Origin: Flavobacteriaceae bacterium
Lineage (GTDB): Bacteria; Bacteroidota; Bacteroidia; Flavobacteriales; Flavobacteriaceae
Assembly: GCA_013042825.1 (NCBI GenBank)
Contig: JABDPL010000296.1
Span: 1-15,469, forward strand
Length of the DNA stretch: 15,469 bases
Direction of reading: 5' to 3'
Of this stretch, positions 7,600 to 14,313 are shown piece after piece. Under the pieces are notes generated by a model, which was not told the DNA's origin, did not search any database, and worked only from the letters and a program-made list of their open reading frames with translations. Each line of letters starts with the position of its first letter. The first letter of the stretch is position 1. The translations under genes and the position numbers were made by a program.

Positions 7600-8252
7600 T
7601 AAACTATAAGGGGATCAAAAGTCAGGTAATCATCAATTGTGTGAAAGCATCCTGCCTTCAATAAAGTATCAGAATTATGGGTGGTGGTAATCCCGATAAC
7701 AGGAATCCGGGCATTTTTTGCCGATTGCACGCCAGAAATTGAATCTTCGATAACCAGGCAGTCCTTTGGCCTGAGATCCAATTTCTGAAGAACACGATTA
7801 AAGATTTCAGGATCCGGTTTTCCCTTTTTCACCTCATGTCCGCCTATAATAGCATGAAAATAGGATCTGATCTGTAATTCATCTACCACCAAATCGATAT
7901 TGGGGGCATCACCCATTGTTGCCAATGCACATTTTAGGTGGCGTGCATTCAACTTGTTTAAAGTGTCTGTGAAGCCCGTGATTTCCTTGACATTAGGCCT
8001 GTAAGTATCTCTGTAGAACTGCTCCTTGGCCTGTCCTAATTCCATGACCTGAGGATCGTCAGGATCAAGTTCGAACACCCTGGAGATGATCTCGCGTAAA
8101 TTCCCGTGCATGCGCTCGAGAAAGCTGGCACGATCCAGGTTTATTCCATGTTGTTTTATAAAGATGAGCCAGGTGTCAATATGCACCTTCATATTATCTA
8201 CTATGGTTCCGTCCATGTCGAAAATGACGGCTTTTGTTCGGTTTCTAACCAT
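7596..8252 (-). CDS. HAD-superfamily hydrolase, beta-phosphoglucomutase-like subfamily
   Basis: 218 residues, a usual length for this subfamily. All four HAD motifs are visible. Motif I is FDMDGTIVDN (11-20), with nucleophile Asp12 and acid/base Asp14. Motif II has Thr112 in CALATMGD. Motif III is Lys145 in KKGKPDPEIF. Motif IV is IEDSISGVQSA with Glu169-Asp170 for Mg binding. A helical cap (about 18-95) lies between motifs I and II, as in beta-phosphoglucomutase and phosphoglycolate phosphatase. These enzymes act on small sugar phosphates or similar phosphomonoesters in the cytosol, and the substrate cannot be read from the sequence. It starts 9 nt downstream of the J-domain protein gene on the same strand, so the two are probably one transcript. 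Its stop codon overlaps the convergent receptor stop by 4 bp, leaving no room for a separate terminator between them. Confidence 0.92.
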   Translation of the reverse strand: MVRNRTKAVIFDMDGTIVDNMKVHIDTWLIFIKQHGINLDRASFLERMHGNLREIISRVFELDPDDPQVMELGQAKEQFYRDTYRPNVKEITGFTDTLNKLNARHLKCALATMGDAPNIDLVVDELQIRSYFHAIIGGHEVKKGKPDPEIFNRVLQKLDLRPKDCLVIEDSISGVQSAKNARIPVIGITTTHNSDTLLKAGCFHTIDDYLTFDPLIVY

Positions 8253-8261
8253 AGATCAAGA

Positions 8262-9041
8262 CTAAAAGCCGCGTTCCTTTTGAATGGTCTCGTAGGCTTC
8301 CTGAACCTTGCGGAATTTTTCTTCAGCACCTTCCTGGTGTTCTTTCCCCAGATGAACTACCCTGTCTGGGTGATATTTTTTGGCCATTTTCCTGTAGGCT
8401 TTTTTGATCTCGTCAACTGTGGCTGACTTTTCTATTTCAAGAATTTTATAAGGATTGTCCCTGCCTCTGGTGAACATGGCCTTGATGCTCTCAAAATCCT
8501 TATGGCTGATACCGATATAGCCTGAAATTGTGTGAATCTGCCTGATCTCATTCTCGGTAACAATACCATCTGCCTTCGCAATTCCAAAGAGAAAATGCAG
8601 CAATTGAAGCCGTGACGGATGATCCATCATCTGCTTGATCTGAAGGCATACCTGGCGGGTTGATATCTGTTGTTTATTGATATTGTTAAACAAGCGGAAA
8701 GCGTGGTTGGCCCGCTGCTTACCATACATGCTGGTAAATTGCCGCCTGACAAAATCGAGTTCTCTCTGGTCCTGATGATTATCGGATTTGATGACAATTG
8801 ATGCCAGGATCAGCAAACTCACTTCAAAATCGCCAGACTGAGTCACTGGTCGTTGCCTGGGTCTTTGCCGATGCGGCCTACTGCGCTGTTGTGGCCTGGG
8901 TTTACCCTCTCCCAACAGGGGCCTTCCATCGTTGTTTGAAATGGCATCGATCAAACTGCCTAAGGCCAGGCCGATTATCGCACCGATAGGCCCTCCGAAT
9001 GACCAGCCCAATCCGGCCCCTATCCACTTCGAAACACTCAT
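8262..9041 (-). CDS. DjlA-like co-chaperone: TerB domain plus C-terminal J domain
   Basis: 259 residues. The N-terminus (about 1-35) is glycine-rich and hydrophobic (GAGLGWSFGGPIGAIIGLAL) with small-residue spacing like the dimerising membrane segment of DjlA. A basic Arg/Gln/Pro-rich linker follows (about 47-66). Residues about 72-190 form an all-helical TerB/DjlA-N-like domain with KADGIVTENEI, a typical acidic loop of that family. Residues 195-259 are a J domain (NPYKILEI to the C-terminus) with the essential His-Pro-Asp at 224-226, which stimulates DnaK ATPase activity. It is therefore likely a membrane-tethered DnaK partner. It is first in a probable two-gene unit with the HAD hydrolase. 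A bacilliredoxin gene diverges from it across 109 bp. Which DnaK clients it serves is unknown. Confidence 0.9.
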   Translation of the reverse strand: MSVSKWIGAGLGWSFGGPIGAIIGLALGSLIDAISNNDGRPLLGEGKPRPQQRSRPHRQRPRQRPVTQSGDFEVSLLILASIVIKSDNHQDQRELDFVRRQFTSMYGKQRANHAFRLFNNINKQQISTRQVCLQIKQMMDHPSRLQLLHFLFGIAKADGIVTENEIRQIHTISGYIGISHKDFESIKAMFTRGRDNPYKILEIEKSATVDEIKKAYRKMAKKYHPDRVVHLGKEHQEGAEEKFRKVQEAYETIQKERGF

Positions 9042-9118
9042 CTGTTCAATAGATTTTAATTATGGGTAAATATAACATTTGTTAGTTGACGGTAACCCAT
9101 TAATGTTACACATTTCCC

Positions 9119-9126
9119 TATCTTTG
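9119..9126 (+). promoter_or_regulatory. Bacteroidota-type -7 promoter element of the bacilliredoxin gene
   Basis: TATCTTTG matches TAnnTTTG exactly and ends 24 nt before the ATG at 9151. A TTTG -33 box at the usual 19-21 nt spacing is not visible. Between this element and the divergent djlA-like gene is a loose inverted pair, GTAAC (9092-9096) and GTTAC (9105-9109), of unknown meaning. Confidence 0.6.
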
Positions 9127-9150
9127 TGACTCATTTAAAAACACAGAACT

Positions 9151-9561
9151 ATGTACCCAGCTGAATTAGTTAAACCCATGCGTGAAGATCTCACCAATAT
9201 CGGTTTTAAGGAGTTACAAAGTGTTGAAGATGTTAATTCTGCTATGAGCCAAACCGGAACTACCCTTGTAGTGGTGAATTCGGTTTGCGGTTGTGCTGCC
9301 GCTAATGCGCGTCCCGGAGCCCGGTTAAGCCTTCAGAATGCTAAGAGTCCGGATCATCTGGTTACCGTTTTTGCTGGTGTTGACCGCGAGGCGACAGATA
9401 AGGCACGGGAGTATATGATCCCATTCCCTCCGAGTTCGCCTTGTATTGCGTTATTCAAAGATGGTGAATTGGTCCATATGCTGGAACGTCATCACATAGA
9501 AGGACGACCCGCAGAAATAATAGCTGAAAATCTTATGGAAGCCTTCAACGAACACTGCTAA
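9151..9561 (+). CDS. Bacilliredoxin, BrxA/BrxB (YphP/YqiW) family
   Basis: 136 residues, the usual length. The thioredoxin-like fold carries the family's CxC active site, Cys46-Gly-Cys48 in NSVCGCAAANARPG. The typical PPSSPCIALFKDGELVHMLE block (93-112) follows, with a further Cys98, and then the His-His-Ile-Glu-Gly-Arg motif. Bacilliredoxins remove bacillithiol from oxidised cytosolic proteins and have disulfide-isomerase-like activity. Presence of this family suggests the cell makes bacillithiol, but no biosynthesis gene is in the window. The gene stands alone: it diverges from the J-domain gene, has its own -7 element 24 nt upstream, and is followed 21 nt after the stop by a strong terminator. 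The C-terminal residue is Cys136, which is an unusual end but may have no role. Confidence 0.94.
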   Translation: MYPAELVKPMREDLTNIGFKELQSVEDVNSAMSQTGTTLVVVNSVCGCAAANARPGARLSLQNAKSPDHLVTVFAGVDREATDKAREYMIPFPPSSPCIALFKDGELVHMLERHHIEGRPAEIIAENLMEAFNEHC

Positions 9562-9582
9562 AAACAACAAAAAATTAATAGG

Positions 9583-9606
9583 ACCACGCTTAGGCGTGGT
9601 TTTTTT
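9583..9606 (+). terminator. Rho-independent terminator after the bacilliredoxin gene
   Basis: A perfect 7-bp stem (ACCACGC, 9583-9589; GCGTGGT, 9594-9600) closes a TTAG loop and runs directly into seven T residues. It starts 21 nt after the bacilliredoxin stop and ends only 17 nt before the next gene's GTG start. Confidence 0.93.
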
Positions 9607-9611
9607 ATGTT

Positions 9612-9619
9612 TAATTTTG
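9612..9619 (+). promoter_or_regulatory. Possible -7 promoter element of the plsC operon
   Basis: TAATTTTG matches TAnnTTTG exactly and sits between the upstream terminator and the GTG start at 9624. If used, transcription would begin within a few bases of the start codon, giving a nearly leaderless mRNA. No -33 match is seen; that position falls in the terminator stem. The match could be chance in AT-rich DNA. Confidence 0.35.
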
Positions 9620-9623
9620 AACG

Positions 9624-10358
9624 GTGTTAAGAAAGTTACTGGCATATCCACTTACCATAATCTATCTCATTTTTTTTGGGATAAGCCTGCTCATATTTCA
9701 TCCTATACAATGGTTTTGTTTGAATCTATTGGGTTATAGAGCCCATAAAACCAGTGTGGATATTTTGAATTTATGCCTTGTTAGATGCACACATGTCCTG
9801 GGCGTGCGCTACAGTTTCAAAAATGATTATTCGGTTGAGAACGGCCGGCCCGTAATCATAGTGTCCAACCATCAGAGCATGAACGACATCCCACCAATTA
9901 TCTGGTTCATGAGGCATCACCATCCAAAATTCATCAGTAAAAAGGAATTGGGTAAGGGGATACCGAGTGTTTCCTACAATCTAAGGCATGGCGGATCAGT
10001 ACTGATAGACCGAAAAGACCCGGTTCAGTCTGTTGAAGCGATCAGGACTTTTGCTAAAAGAATAAAAGCGAATAAATGGGGGGCTGTCATTTTCCCTGAA
10101 GGCACCCGAAGCCGGGACGGAAACCCCAAGCCCTTTAAAAGAACAGGTCTGGAAACGCTGATGGGAGAAATTCCGGATGCTATCGTCATTCCTGTTTCCA
10201 TTTCAAATGCCTGGAAAACCTTGCGCTATGGCAAATTTCCAATGGGTATAGGCGTTCATGTCAAACTTACCGTACATGAACCCATAGACATAGATCAGGA
10301 TCAAATTAAGAAACAGATAGATGCGATTGAAAAACAAATTATAAGTCATGTCGGCTGA
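9624..10358 (+). CDS. plsC: 1-acyl-sn-glycerol-3-phosphate acyltransferase (PlsC/LPLAT family)
   Basis: 244 residues. The start is GTG: an in-frame TGA lies at 9618-9620 and the next in-frame ATG falls after the catalytic block. The resulting N-terminus (LRKLLAYPL) fits flavobacterial homologues. A hydrophobic segment at about 8-28 probably anchors the enzyme. Catalytic motif I, NHQSMND (82-88), gives the His-x4-Asp pair His83/Asp88. The substrate-binding motif FPEGTRSRDG is at 157-166, and a Val-Ile-Pro-Val motif is at 188-191. The enzyme acylates lysophosphatidic acid to phosphatidic acid at the inner membrane, the second step of phospholipid synthesis; a related lysolipid acceptor is also possible. 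It leads a run of overlapping genes, its 3' end overlapping the HD-domain gene by 11 bp. Its transcript must read through, or start within or after, the strong terminator just upstream. Confidence 0.93.
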   Translation: MLRKLLAYPLTIIYLIFFGISLLIFHPIQWFCLNLLGYRAHKTSVDILNLCLVRCTHVLGVRYSFKNDYSVENGRPVIIVSNHQSMNDIPPIIWFMRHHHPKFISKKELGKGIPSVSYNLRHGGSVLIDRKDPVQSVEAIRTFAKRIKANKWGAVIFPEGTRSRDGNPKPFKRTGLETLMGEIPDAIVIPVSISNAWKTLRYGKFPMGIGVHVKLTVHEPIDIDQDQIKKQIDAIEKQIISHVG

Positions 10359-11013
10359 TAAAAATGAAACTTTGATCACTGCCACCACCGCTTTTGTCAA
10401 AGCGCAATTGTGCGATGCCGAAGGGGGACATGACTGGTTTCATGTGGAACGGGTGTATAACAACGCCATGCGCATAGCAAATCATGAAAACGTAGATCAT
10501 ACTATTGTGGCCCTTGCAGTACTTCTACATGATATTGCCGATCCGAAATTTCATGATGGTGATGAGAGCATCGGCCCGCGTAAAGCAAGAGAATTCCTGA
10601 CCCGACAAGAGGTGGATACAGATACTATTGAACATGTGATCAATATCATCGAACACATGTCATTTAAGAATTCCCTCGAGAAGGGAACTTCTTTTGAATC
10701 GCCCGAGCTCTTCGTTGTGCGTGATGCCGATAGACTGGATGCTATTGGGGCTATAGGTATTGCCCGATGTTTTAATTTTGGAGGATTTAAAAATAGGGCG
10801 ATTTATGACCCGGAGATAAGTGCGAAAACTGAAATGACCAAAACCGAATACAAAAATTCTAATGCACCATCCATCAATCACTTCTACGAAAAACTGCTAT
10901 TGTTAAAAGACGAGATGCATACGGAAACCGCAAGGCGAATGGCTGAAGACAGGCATCGATTCATGCAAGTCTACCTGGATCAATTTTATGCCGAATGGGA
11001 TGGGAAACGATAA
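10348..11013 (+). CDS. HD-domain phosphohydrolase (YedJ-like)
   Basis: 221 residues. The HD metal-site pattern is complete: GHDWFHVERV (27-36, His32), LLHDIAD (59-65, His61-Asp62), and the late Asp in RDADRLDAIGAIGIAR (125-140, Asp126). The last block is typical of the YedJ/YpgQ-like small HD phosphohydrolases, single-domain cytosolic proteins of about 200-230 residues. These hydrolyse phosphate from nucleotides or related small molecules using a divalent metal; the true substrate is uncertain. The ATG overlaps the end of plsC by 11 bp, suggesting translational coupling. The following GNAT gene starts inside its 3' end. No functional link to phospholipid synthesis is known to me, and the clustering may be only transcriptional convenience. 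Confidence 0.9.
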   Translation: MSADKNETLITATTAFVKAQLCDAEGGHDWFHVERVYNNAMRIANHENVDHTIVALAVLLHDIADPKFHDGDESIGPRKAREFLTRQEVDTDTIEHVINIIEHMSFKNSLEKGTSFESPELFVVRDADRLDAIGAIGIARCFNFGGFKNRAIYDPEISAKTEMTKTEYKNSNAPSINHFYEKLLLLKDEMHTETARRMAEDRHRFMQVYLDQFYAEWDGKR

Positions 11014-11458
11014 GATCTCATATCATTCTGTTGAAGGAATTCCAGAACAAATCATCCTTGATGAACTCATTAGTCTATATAATGCGCTCTTTGAAGATAC
11101 GAACAACGATCTGTTTTTATCCAGAATTACCAATAATCCTGATCTTTTTATTGCCATAGCACGATCTGCTGAAGGCATTGTCGGTTTCAAACTGGGATAT
11201 GCCATAAGCGAACATACCTTTTACAGTTGGTTGGGCGGTGTAGATCCTGATTATCGAAAAAAGGGCATAGCAAATCAATTGGCAGACATACAAGAACAAT
11301 GGGCAATTGACAAAGGTTTTAAAAGTTTAAGAACCAAATCGACGAATCAATTCAAACCCATGATGATCCTGAATTTGAAGCGTGGCTTTGATATTATTGA
11401 AGTGACTGCTGTAAAAAATGGCCTCGACAAGATCGTATTTCAAAAAAGCCTGAGCTGA
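10988..11458 (+). CDS. GNAT-family N-acetyltransferase
   Basis: 156 residues, normal for a single-domain GNAT. The acetyl-CoA-binding motif A is seen as GVDPDYRKKGIANQL (84-98), with the Arg-x-x-Gly-x-Ala turn that holds the pyrophosphate. The preceding strand pair (IAIARSAEGIVGFKLGYA, about 55-72) is also typical. The substrate is unknown; such enzymes acetylate amino groups of small molecules, peptides or proteins. Two starts are possible: ATG 10988 (26-bp overlap with the HD gene) or ATG 11000 (14-bp overlap). Both lie before the first predicted strand, and I keep the longer. It is last in the plsC-HD-GNAT run. Its final 19 bp are also the end of the convergent radical SAM gene, so the two 3' ends share DNA and no intergenic terminator exists. 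Confidence 0.88.
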   Translation: MPNGMGNDKISYHSVEGIPEQIILDELISLYNALFEDTNNDLFLSRITNNPDLFIAIARSAEGIVGFKLGYAISEHTFYSWLGGVDPDYRKKGIANQLADIQEQWAIDKGFKSLRTKSTNQFKPMMILNLKRGFDIIEVTAVKNGLDKIVFQKSLS

Positions 11459-12504
11459 TCGTCCTTATATAAGGCGTGCATCTCCCTGTTCAATGCCGGA
11501 AGTTTTTTTCCATTGAAATATTTCCGCTTTGCGAGTCGCATGAGGTCATTGACCTGATCCGCGATCTTACCTTCGCCTCTCATCCTGACCCCCCAGCGAC
11601 TATCGTTTAGATTTCCGCCATGACAGGCTTCAATTTGCCTTAATACGCGATTGGCCCTGTCCGGCATATGCTTTTTTATCCAGTCGTAAAAGATCAACCC
11701 GATCGAACCGTTCAAGCGAACCATTGTATGGCCTATGCTCGATGCACCTGCTTCAGCAGTGGCCTTTGCCATGGCCAGAATTTCATGGCTGTTTATGGAT
11801 GGAATGATCGGTGCGAGCATTACATTTACAGGAATGCCGTGCTTGCTCAAGGTTTTTATCGTTTGAAGCCTTTTTTGGATGGTGGCTGTTCGTGGTTCAA
11901 GAAGCCGTCGCGTTTTTTCTGAAAGGGTGGTTATCGAAATACTGACAGAGATCAGGCCATGTTTATTAAGCGCCCTCAGCAGGTCCAGATCTCGGAGAAT
12001 AAGAGCGTTCTTGGTGATGATTCCAACCGGATGCCTGTATTTAAGAAATACCTCAAGGCATGACCTGGTGATCTTATATTTCTTTTCAGCAGGTTGATAA
12101 CAATCGGTATTTCCCGATAGAACAATCGTGCAGGCTTCCCAAGACTTTTTTTTAATCCTAGATTCCAAAAGTTTTGCTGCATTGGTCTTTATCAAAATCT
12201 TGCTTTCAAAATCCAGCCCGGCACCATAACCCCAGAATTCGTGGCTGTTTCTGGCATAGCAGTAAATACAACCATGTTCACAGCCCTGATACGGATTCAT
12301 CGAATATTGCATACCTACGTCGGGGCTGCTGATCTTATTGATTATTGACTTCGGATAGACTTCCCTGTAACTCGTTTTCAGCTGACGCAGTTGCTCATGC
12401 TCCTTCTCGCAATGATTCATGAAATCTGTACGGATCTCATGTTTCAGTTCCGAAAAGCGGTTATCGAGGTGCATTTGGGCCCCGCGGCCATTGTGTTTGC
12501 GCAT
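11440..12504 (-). CDS. PA0069/Rv2578c-family radical SAM protein
   Basis: 354 residues. The 4Fe-4S/SAM motif is CEHGCIYC at 75-82 (Cys75, Cys79, Cys82; a C-x3-C-x2-C spacing), preceded by SMNPYQGCEHGCIYCYAR. This extended motif is characteristic of the PA0069/Rv2578c family, distantly related to spore photoproduct lyase. A partial TIM barrel follows, with LSGNTDCYQPAEKKYKITR, SISITTLSEKTRRLLEPRTA and an LAPIIPSIN stretch. The C-terminus ends in QLRLF. Radical SAM enzymes generate a 5'-deoxyadenosyl radical, but the substrate of this family is not established to my knowledge; a DNA- or nucleic-acid-related role is only suggested by the relation to SplB. The gene stands alone, with a TATCTTTG -7 element 36 nt upstream. 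Its end overlaps the GNAT gene by 19 bp. An AraC-family gene lies 95 bp upstream on the same strand. Confidence 0.92.
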   Translation of the reverse strand: MRKHNGRGAQMHLDNRFSELKHEIRTDFMNHCEKEHEQLRQLKTSYREVYPKSIINKISSPDVGMQYSMNPYQGCEHGCIYCYARNSHEFWGYGAGLDFESKILIKTNAAKLLESRIKKKSWEACTIVLSGNTDCYQPAEKKYKITRSCLEVFLKYRHPVGIITKNALILRDLDLLRALNKHGLISVSISITTLSEKTRRLLEPRTATIQKRLQTIKTLSKHGIPVNVMLAPIIPSINSHEILAMAKATAEAGASSIGHTMVRLNGSIGLIFYDWIKKHMPDRANRVLRQIEACHGGNLNDSRWGVRMRGEGKIADQVNDLMRLAKRKYFNGKKLPALNREMHALYKDDQLRLF

Positions 12505-12539
12505 GGAAGTGTAAGCCTGTAAATTAAAACTGGGAAATT

Positions 12540-12547
12540 CAAAGATA
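12540..12547 (-). promoter_or_regulatory. Bacteroidota-type -7 element of the radical SAM gene
   Basis: On the minus strand this reads TATCTTTG, an exact TAnnTTTG match, 35 nt before the ATG at 12504. No TTTG -33 stands at normal spacing. Instead, repeat-rich DNA (12562-12589) begins 14 bp upstream, which would suit an activator-dependent promoter. Confidence 0.55.
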
Positions 12548-12561
12548 GGATGAAGTCCCCC

Positions 12562-12589
12562 GATTGATGGCTACAAATTGTAGATTGAT
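12562..12589. repeat. Direct repeats 21 bp apart enclosing a short palindrome, upstream of the radical SAM promoter
   Basis: GATTGAT occurs at 12562-12568 and again at 12583-12589, exactly 21 bp (two helical turns) apart. Between them is CTACAA-A-TTGTAG (12571-12583), an inverted repeat with 6-bp arms. Direct repeats about 21 bp apart are how AraC-type activators commonly bind. An AraC-family gene ends 11 bp away. Regulatory use is inference. Confidence 0.4.
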
Positions 12590-12599
12590 CGCATCAAAA

Positions 12600-13478
12600 C
12601 TATTGGACCATCCGCTTCATCTCCTTGCGGTATTGGAGAGCAGTCTTGCCGGTGAATTCCTTAAAGAGTTTATTGAAATGAGAGAAGTTGTTGAACCCGC
12701 ATTCAAAGCTTACATCGGTCACGCTCATTTCCCTTTCAGCCAGTAGCTTTGTCGCATGTACCACCCGGTATTCATTTACCATTTTTGTAAAGGTCTTTCC
12801 GGTGGCTTTCTTGAAGAACCTGCAAAAACCAGGAACAGTCATATGTGCAACATCCGCGATCTCTTCAAGGCTTATTTGTTCAGTAAAGTTGTTATTGACA
12901 TATTGAAAGATCTTATCGATCTTCATATTATCCTGGGTTTCCGTTTCAAAGGCAAACCCATCGGCATTCAGCATCTCATAATCTTCGGCCTTTGCCAAAT
13001 CGTCTAATATCTCGAGCAAGCTTACGAGTCTTCCGAAGGGTCCTAAGGCCTCCAGAGCTTCTATCTTTGGCCCTATCCGCCTCTTGGTCTCAGGTTTATA
13101 AAGCAAACCCTGCTTTGCCCGATTCAATAGCTTTACTATATGTTTCATCTCAGGGAGTTCCATAAAAGATTCCCCAAAAACCTCTGGCCTGAATTGAACC
13201 AGGGTTTCTTTGCCTTTGGCCGTAAGCCGGTCGGTAAAACCATTATGTGGCAGGTTTGAACCGATGAGGATAAGCTGGCTGTTGTTGAAATAGGACAAAT
13301 GGCTGCCGATATGTCGCTTCCCCTTGCCTTTATTCACATAAACCAATTCTACCTCGGGATGGAAATGCCAGAACGCCTTTCTCGACTTGAAATTTTTCAC
13401 ATTCTGCCTGACGAGTATGGATTGACCGAAATCCGGACTAACTTTCTCATATGAAGGTTTTACGTTTAACATATCCAT
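12600..13478 (-). CDS. AraC-family transcriptional regulator with N-terminal cupin domain
   Basis: 292 residues. The N-terminal effector domain (about 20-110) is a cupin-like barrel with FWHFHPEVELVYVNKGKGKR, including His38 and His40, and a later SNLPHNGF strand, as in sugar-sensing AraC proteins. A linker region (about 110-185) precedes the C-terminal AraC/XylS DNA-binding domain. That domain has two helix-turn-helix motifs: SLEEIADVAHMTVPGFCRFFKK (203-224) and the family signature VSFECGFNNFSHFNKLFKEF (256-275). It probably activates target genes on binding a small ligand, often a sugar, but no sugar-use genes are in view. Upstream, TAGATTTG (13513-13520, minus strand) matches the -7 element. 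A purine-rich AGAGGAAGAA lies just before the ATG, an unusually good Shine-Dalgarno for this group. Possible targets are itself, the divergent secreted protein or the radical SAM gene downstream. Confidence 0.92.
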   Translation of the reverse strand: MDMLNVKPSYEKVSPDFGQSILVRQNVKNFKSRKAFWHFHPEVELVYVNKGKGKRHIGSHLSYFNNSQLILIGSNLPHNGFTDRLTAKGKETLVQFRPEVFGESFMELPEMKHIVKLLNRAKQGLLYKPETKRRIGPKIEALEALGPFGRLVSLLEILDDLAKAEDYEMLNADGFAFETETQDNMKIDKIFQYVNNNFTEQISLEEIADVAHMTVPGFCRFFKKATGKTFTKMVNEYRVVHATKLLAEREMSVTDVSFECGFNNFSHFNKLFKEFTGKTALQYRKEMKRMVQ

Positions 13479-13512
13479 AATTCTTCCTCTAAATTAAAAT
13501 AATACCAAAAGG

Positions 13513-13520
13513 CAAATCTA
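13513..13520 (-). promoter_or_regulatory. Bacteroidota-type -7 element of the AraC-family gene
   Basis: On the minus strand this reads TAGATTTG, an exact TAnnTTTG match, 34 nt before the ATG at 13478. A Shine-Dalgarno-like GAGG (minus strand, about 13486-13489) lies 7 nt before the start codon. No clear -33 is seen. Confidence 0.55.
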
Positions 13521-13570
13521 TACATAATTAACCTTTTTGTGTTCTAATTTAACCTGAAATTTGAAATAAG

Positions 13571-13610
13571 GGCCTTAGGCTGTTAATTTAACACACAAAT
13601 TAGCTAAGCC
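13571..13610. repeat. Region of nested dyad symmetry in the AraC/secreted-protein divergent region
   Basis: The outer arms GGC-TTAG (13571-13578, one bulged C) and CTAA-GCC (13604-13610) can pair. Inside, TAATTT (13584-13589) pairs with AAATTA (13597-13602) around a 7-nt loop. Two alternative self-palindromes use the same bases: GCCT-T-AGGC (13572-13580) and TGTTAA-T-TTAACA (13581-13593). No T-tract follows, so it is not a terminator; an operator or cis-regulatory structure fits better. The rest of this 195-bp gap holds the AraC promoter and a weak GAATTTTG -7-like sequence (13639-13646) before the plus-strand gene. Confidence 0.5.
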
Positions 13611-13673
13611 ACTTGTTTTTTAAATCATAGTTACTGCTGAATTTTGTCTTGTTGAAACTTAAATCATATCATC

Positions 13674-14282
13674 ATGAAAACAATCAAAAACGTACAGTTA
13701 ATAACATGGATGCTGGTAACATTACACCTAAGCGGATTTAACACCATCCCAGATCGAGCTGCGCTATCTCAGGAAGTTGAGACTGCAAGGACAGGTAAAA
13801 AGGTTGAAGTTCTCGTAAAAAATTCAAAGGGAAAAGTCATCTACCGCGGTGATTTTGAAGATACTGCGAGCATTACCAACCATTTTGATATTGCGAATCT
13901 TCCTGTAGGGGATTACACCATTGAGAAGGTCTATGACTTTGAAATAGAAGTGAGCCCTTTTAAGGTTACCCAGCCTGAACACCATCTGGATAAGGGAGCC
14001 AAAACATCAAGTGTTGCCACCGGACAGATTGAATTTGGTGAAACCTATCGCCTATACAAACCGGTGATTATGTCTCGTGGAGACCGGGTTTACATTTCGA
14101 AGCCTTTTTTGGATGCACAAGATGTTCAGATCAGTATTTATAATAAGTATAACGAACTGATCTATTCTGAGAACATCAGGAAAAAAGGACAGATCTATGA
14201 CCTGTCGCAGGTGATCAACGAAGACATGAAATTCGTTGTATGGGCTAACGGACGAAAATATTCCGAAACTTTTAAATTTTAA
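13674..14282 (+). CDS. Secreted protein of unknown function with two related beta-rich segments
   Basis: 202 residues; I do not recognise a named family. The first 20-35 residues form an uncleaved-looking or weak signal peptide (MKTIKNVQLITWMLVTLHLS), so export to the periplasm or beyond is likely. Two segments share a pattern. VEVLVKNSKGKVIYRGDF, followed by LPVGDYTIE (43-98), resembles VQISIYNKYNELIYSENI, followed by MKFVVWANGRKYSETFKF (150-202). Each looks like a small beta-sandwich similar in style to DUF3244-like proteins or type IX secretion C-terminal domains. The last residues lack the usual basic end of a sorting domain, so secretion by that route is doubtful. The gene is divergent from the AraC-family regulator across 195 bp with strong dyad symmetry. 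A terminator follows 44 nt after its stop. Confidence 0.8.
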   Translation: MKTIKNVQLITWMLVTLHLSGFNTIPDRAALSQEVETARTGKKVEVLVKNSKGKVIYRGDFEDTASITNHFDIANLPVGDYTIEKVYDFEIEVSPFKVTQPEHHLDKGAKTSSVATGQIEFGETYRLYKPVIMSRGDRVYISKPFLDAQDVQISIYNKYNELIYSENIRKKGQIYDLSQVINEDMKFVVWANGRKYSETFKF

Positions 14283-14313
14283 ATTCCTTATTGGGTATTT
14301 GTTTATCTATGTA

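Noticed and set aside
8106..8426. 106-codon open frame across the HAD/J-domain junction on the plus strand
   Set aside because: It crosses two well-supported genes on the other strand and has no domain, promoter or coding character of its own.
9092..9109. GTAAC/GTTAC inverted pair between the J-domain and bacilliredoxin genes
   Set aside because: Arms of only 5 bp with an 8-bp gap in a 109-bp region; not distinguishable from chance.
12564..12746. 60-codon open frame opposite the end of the AraC gene
   Set aside because: Mostly antisense to the conserved DNA-binding domain and without a recognisable product or start signal.
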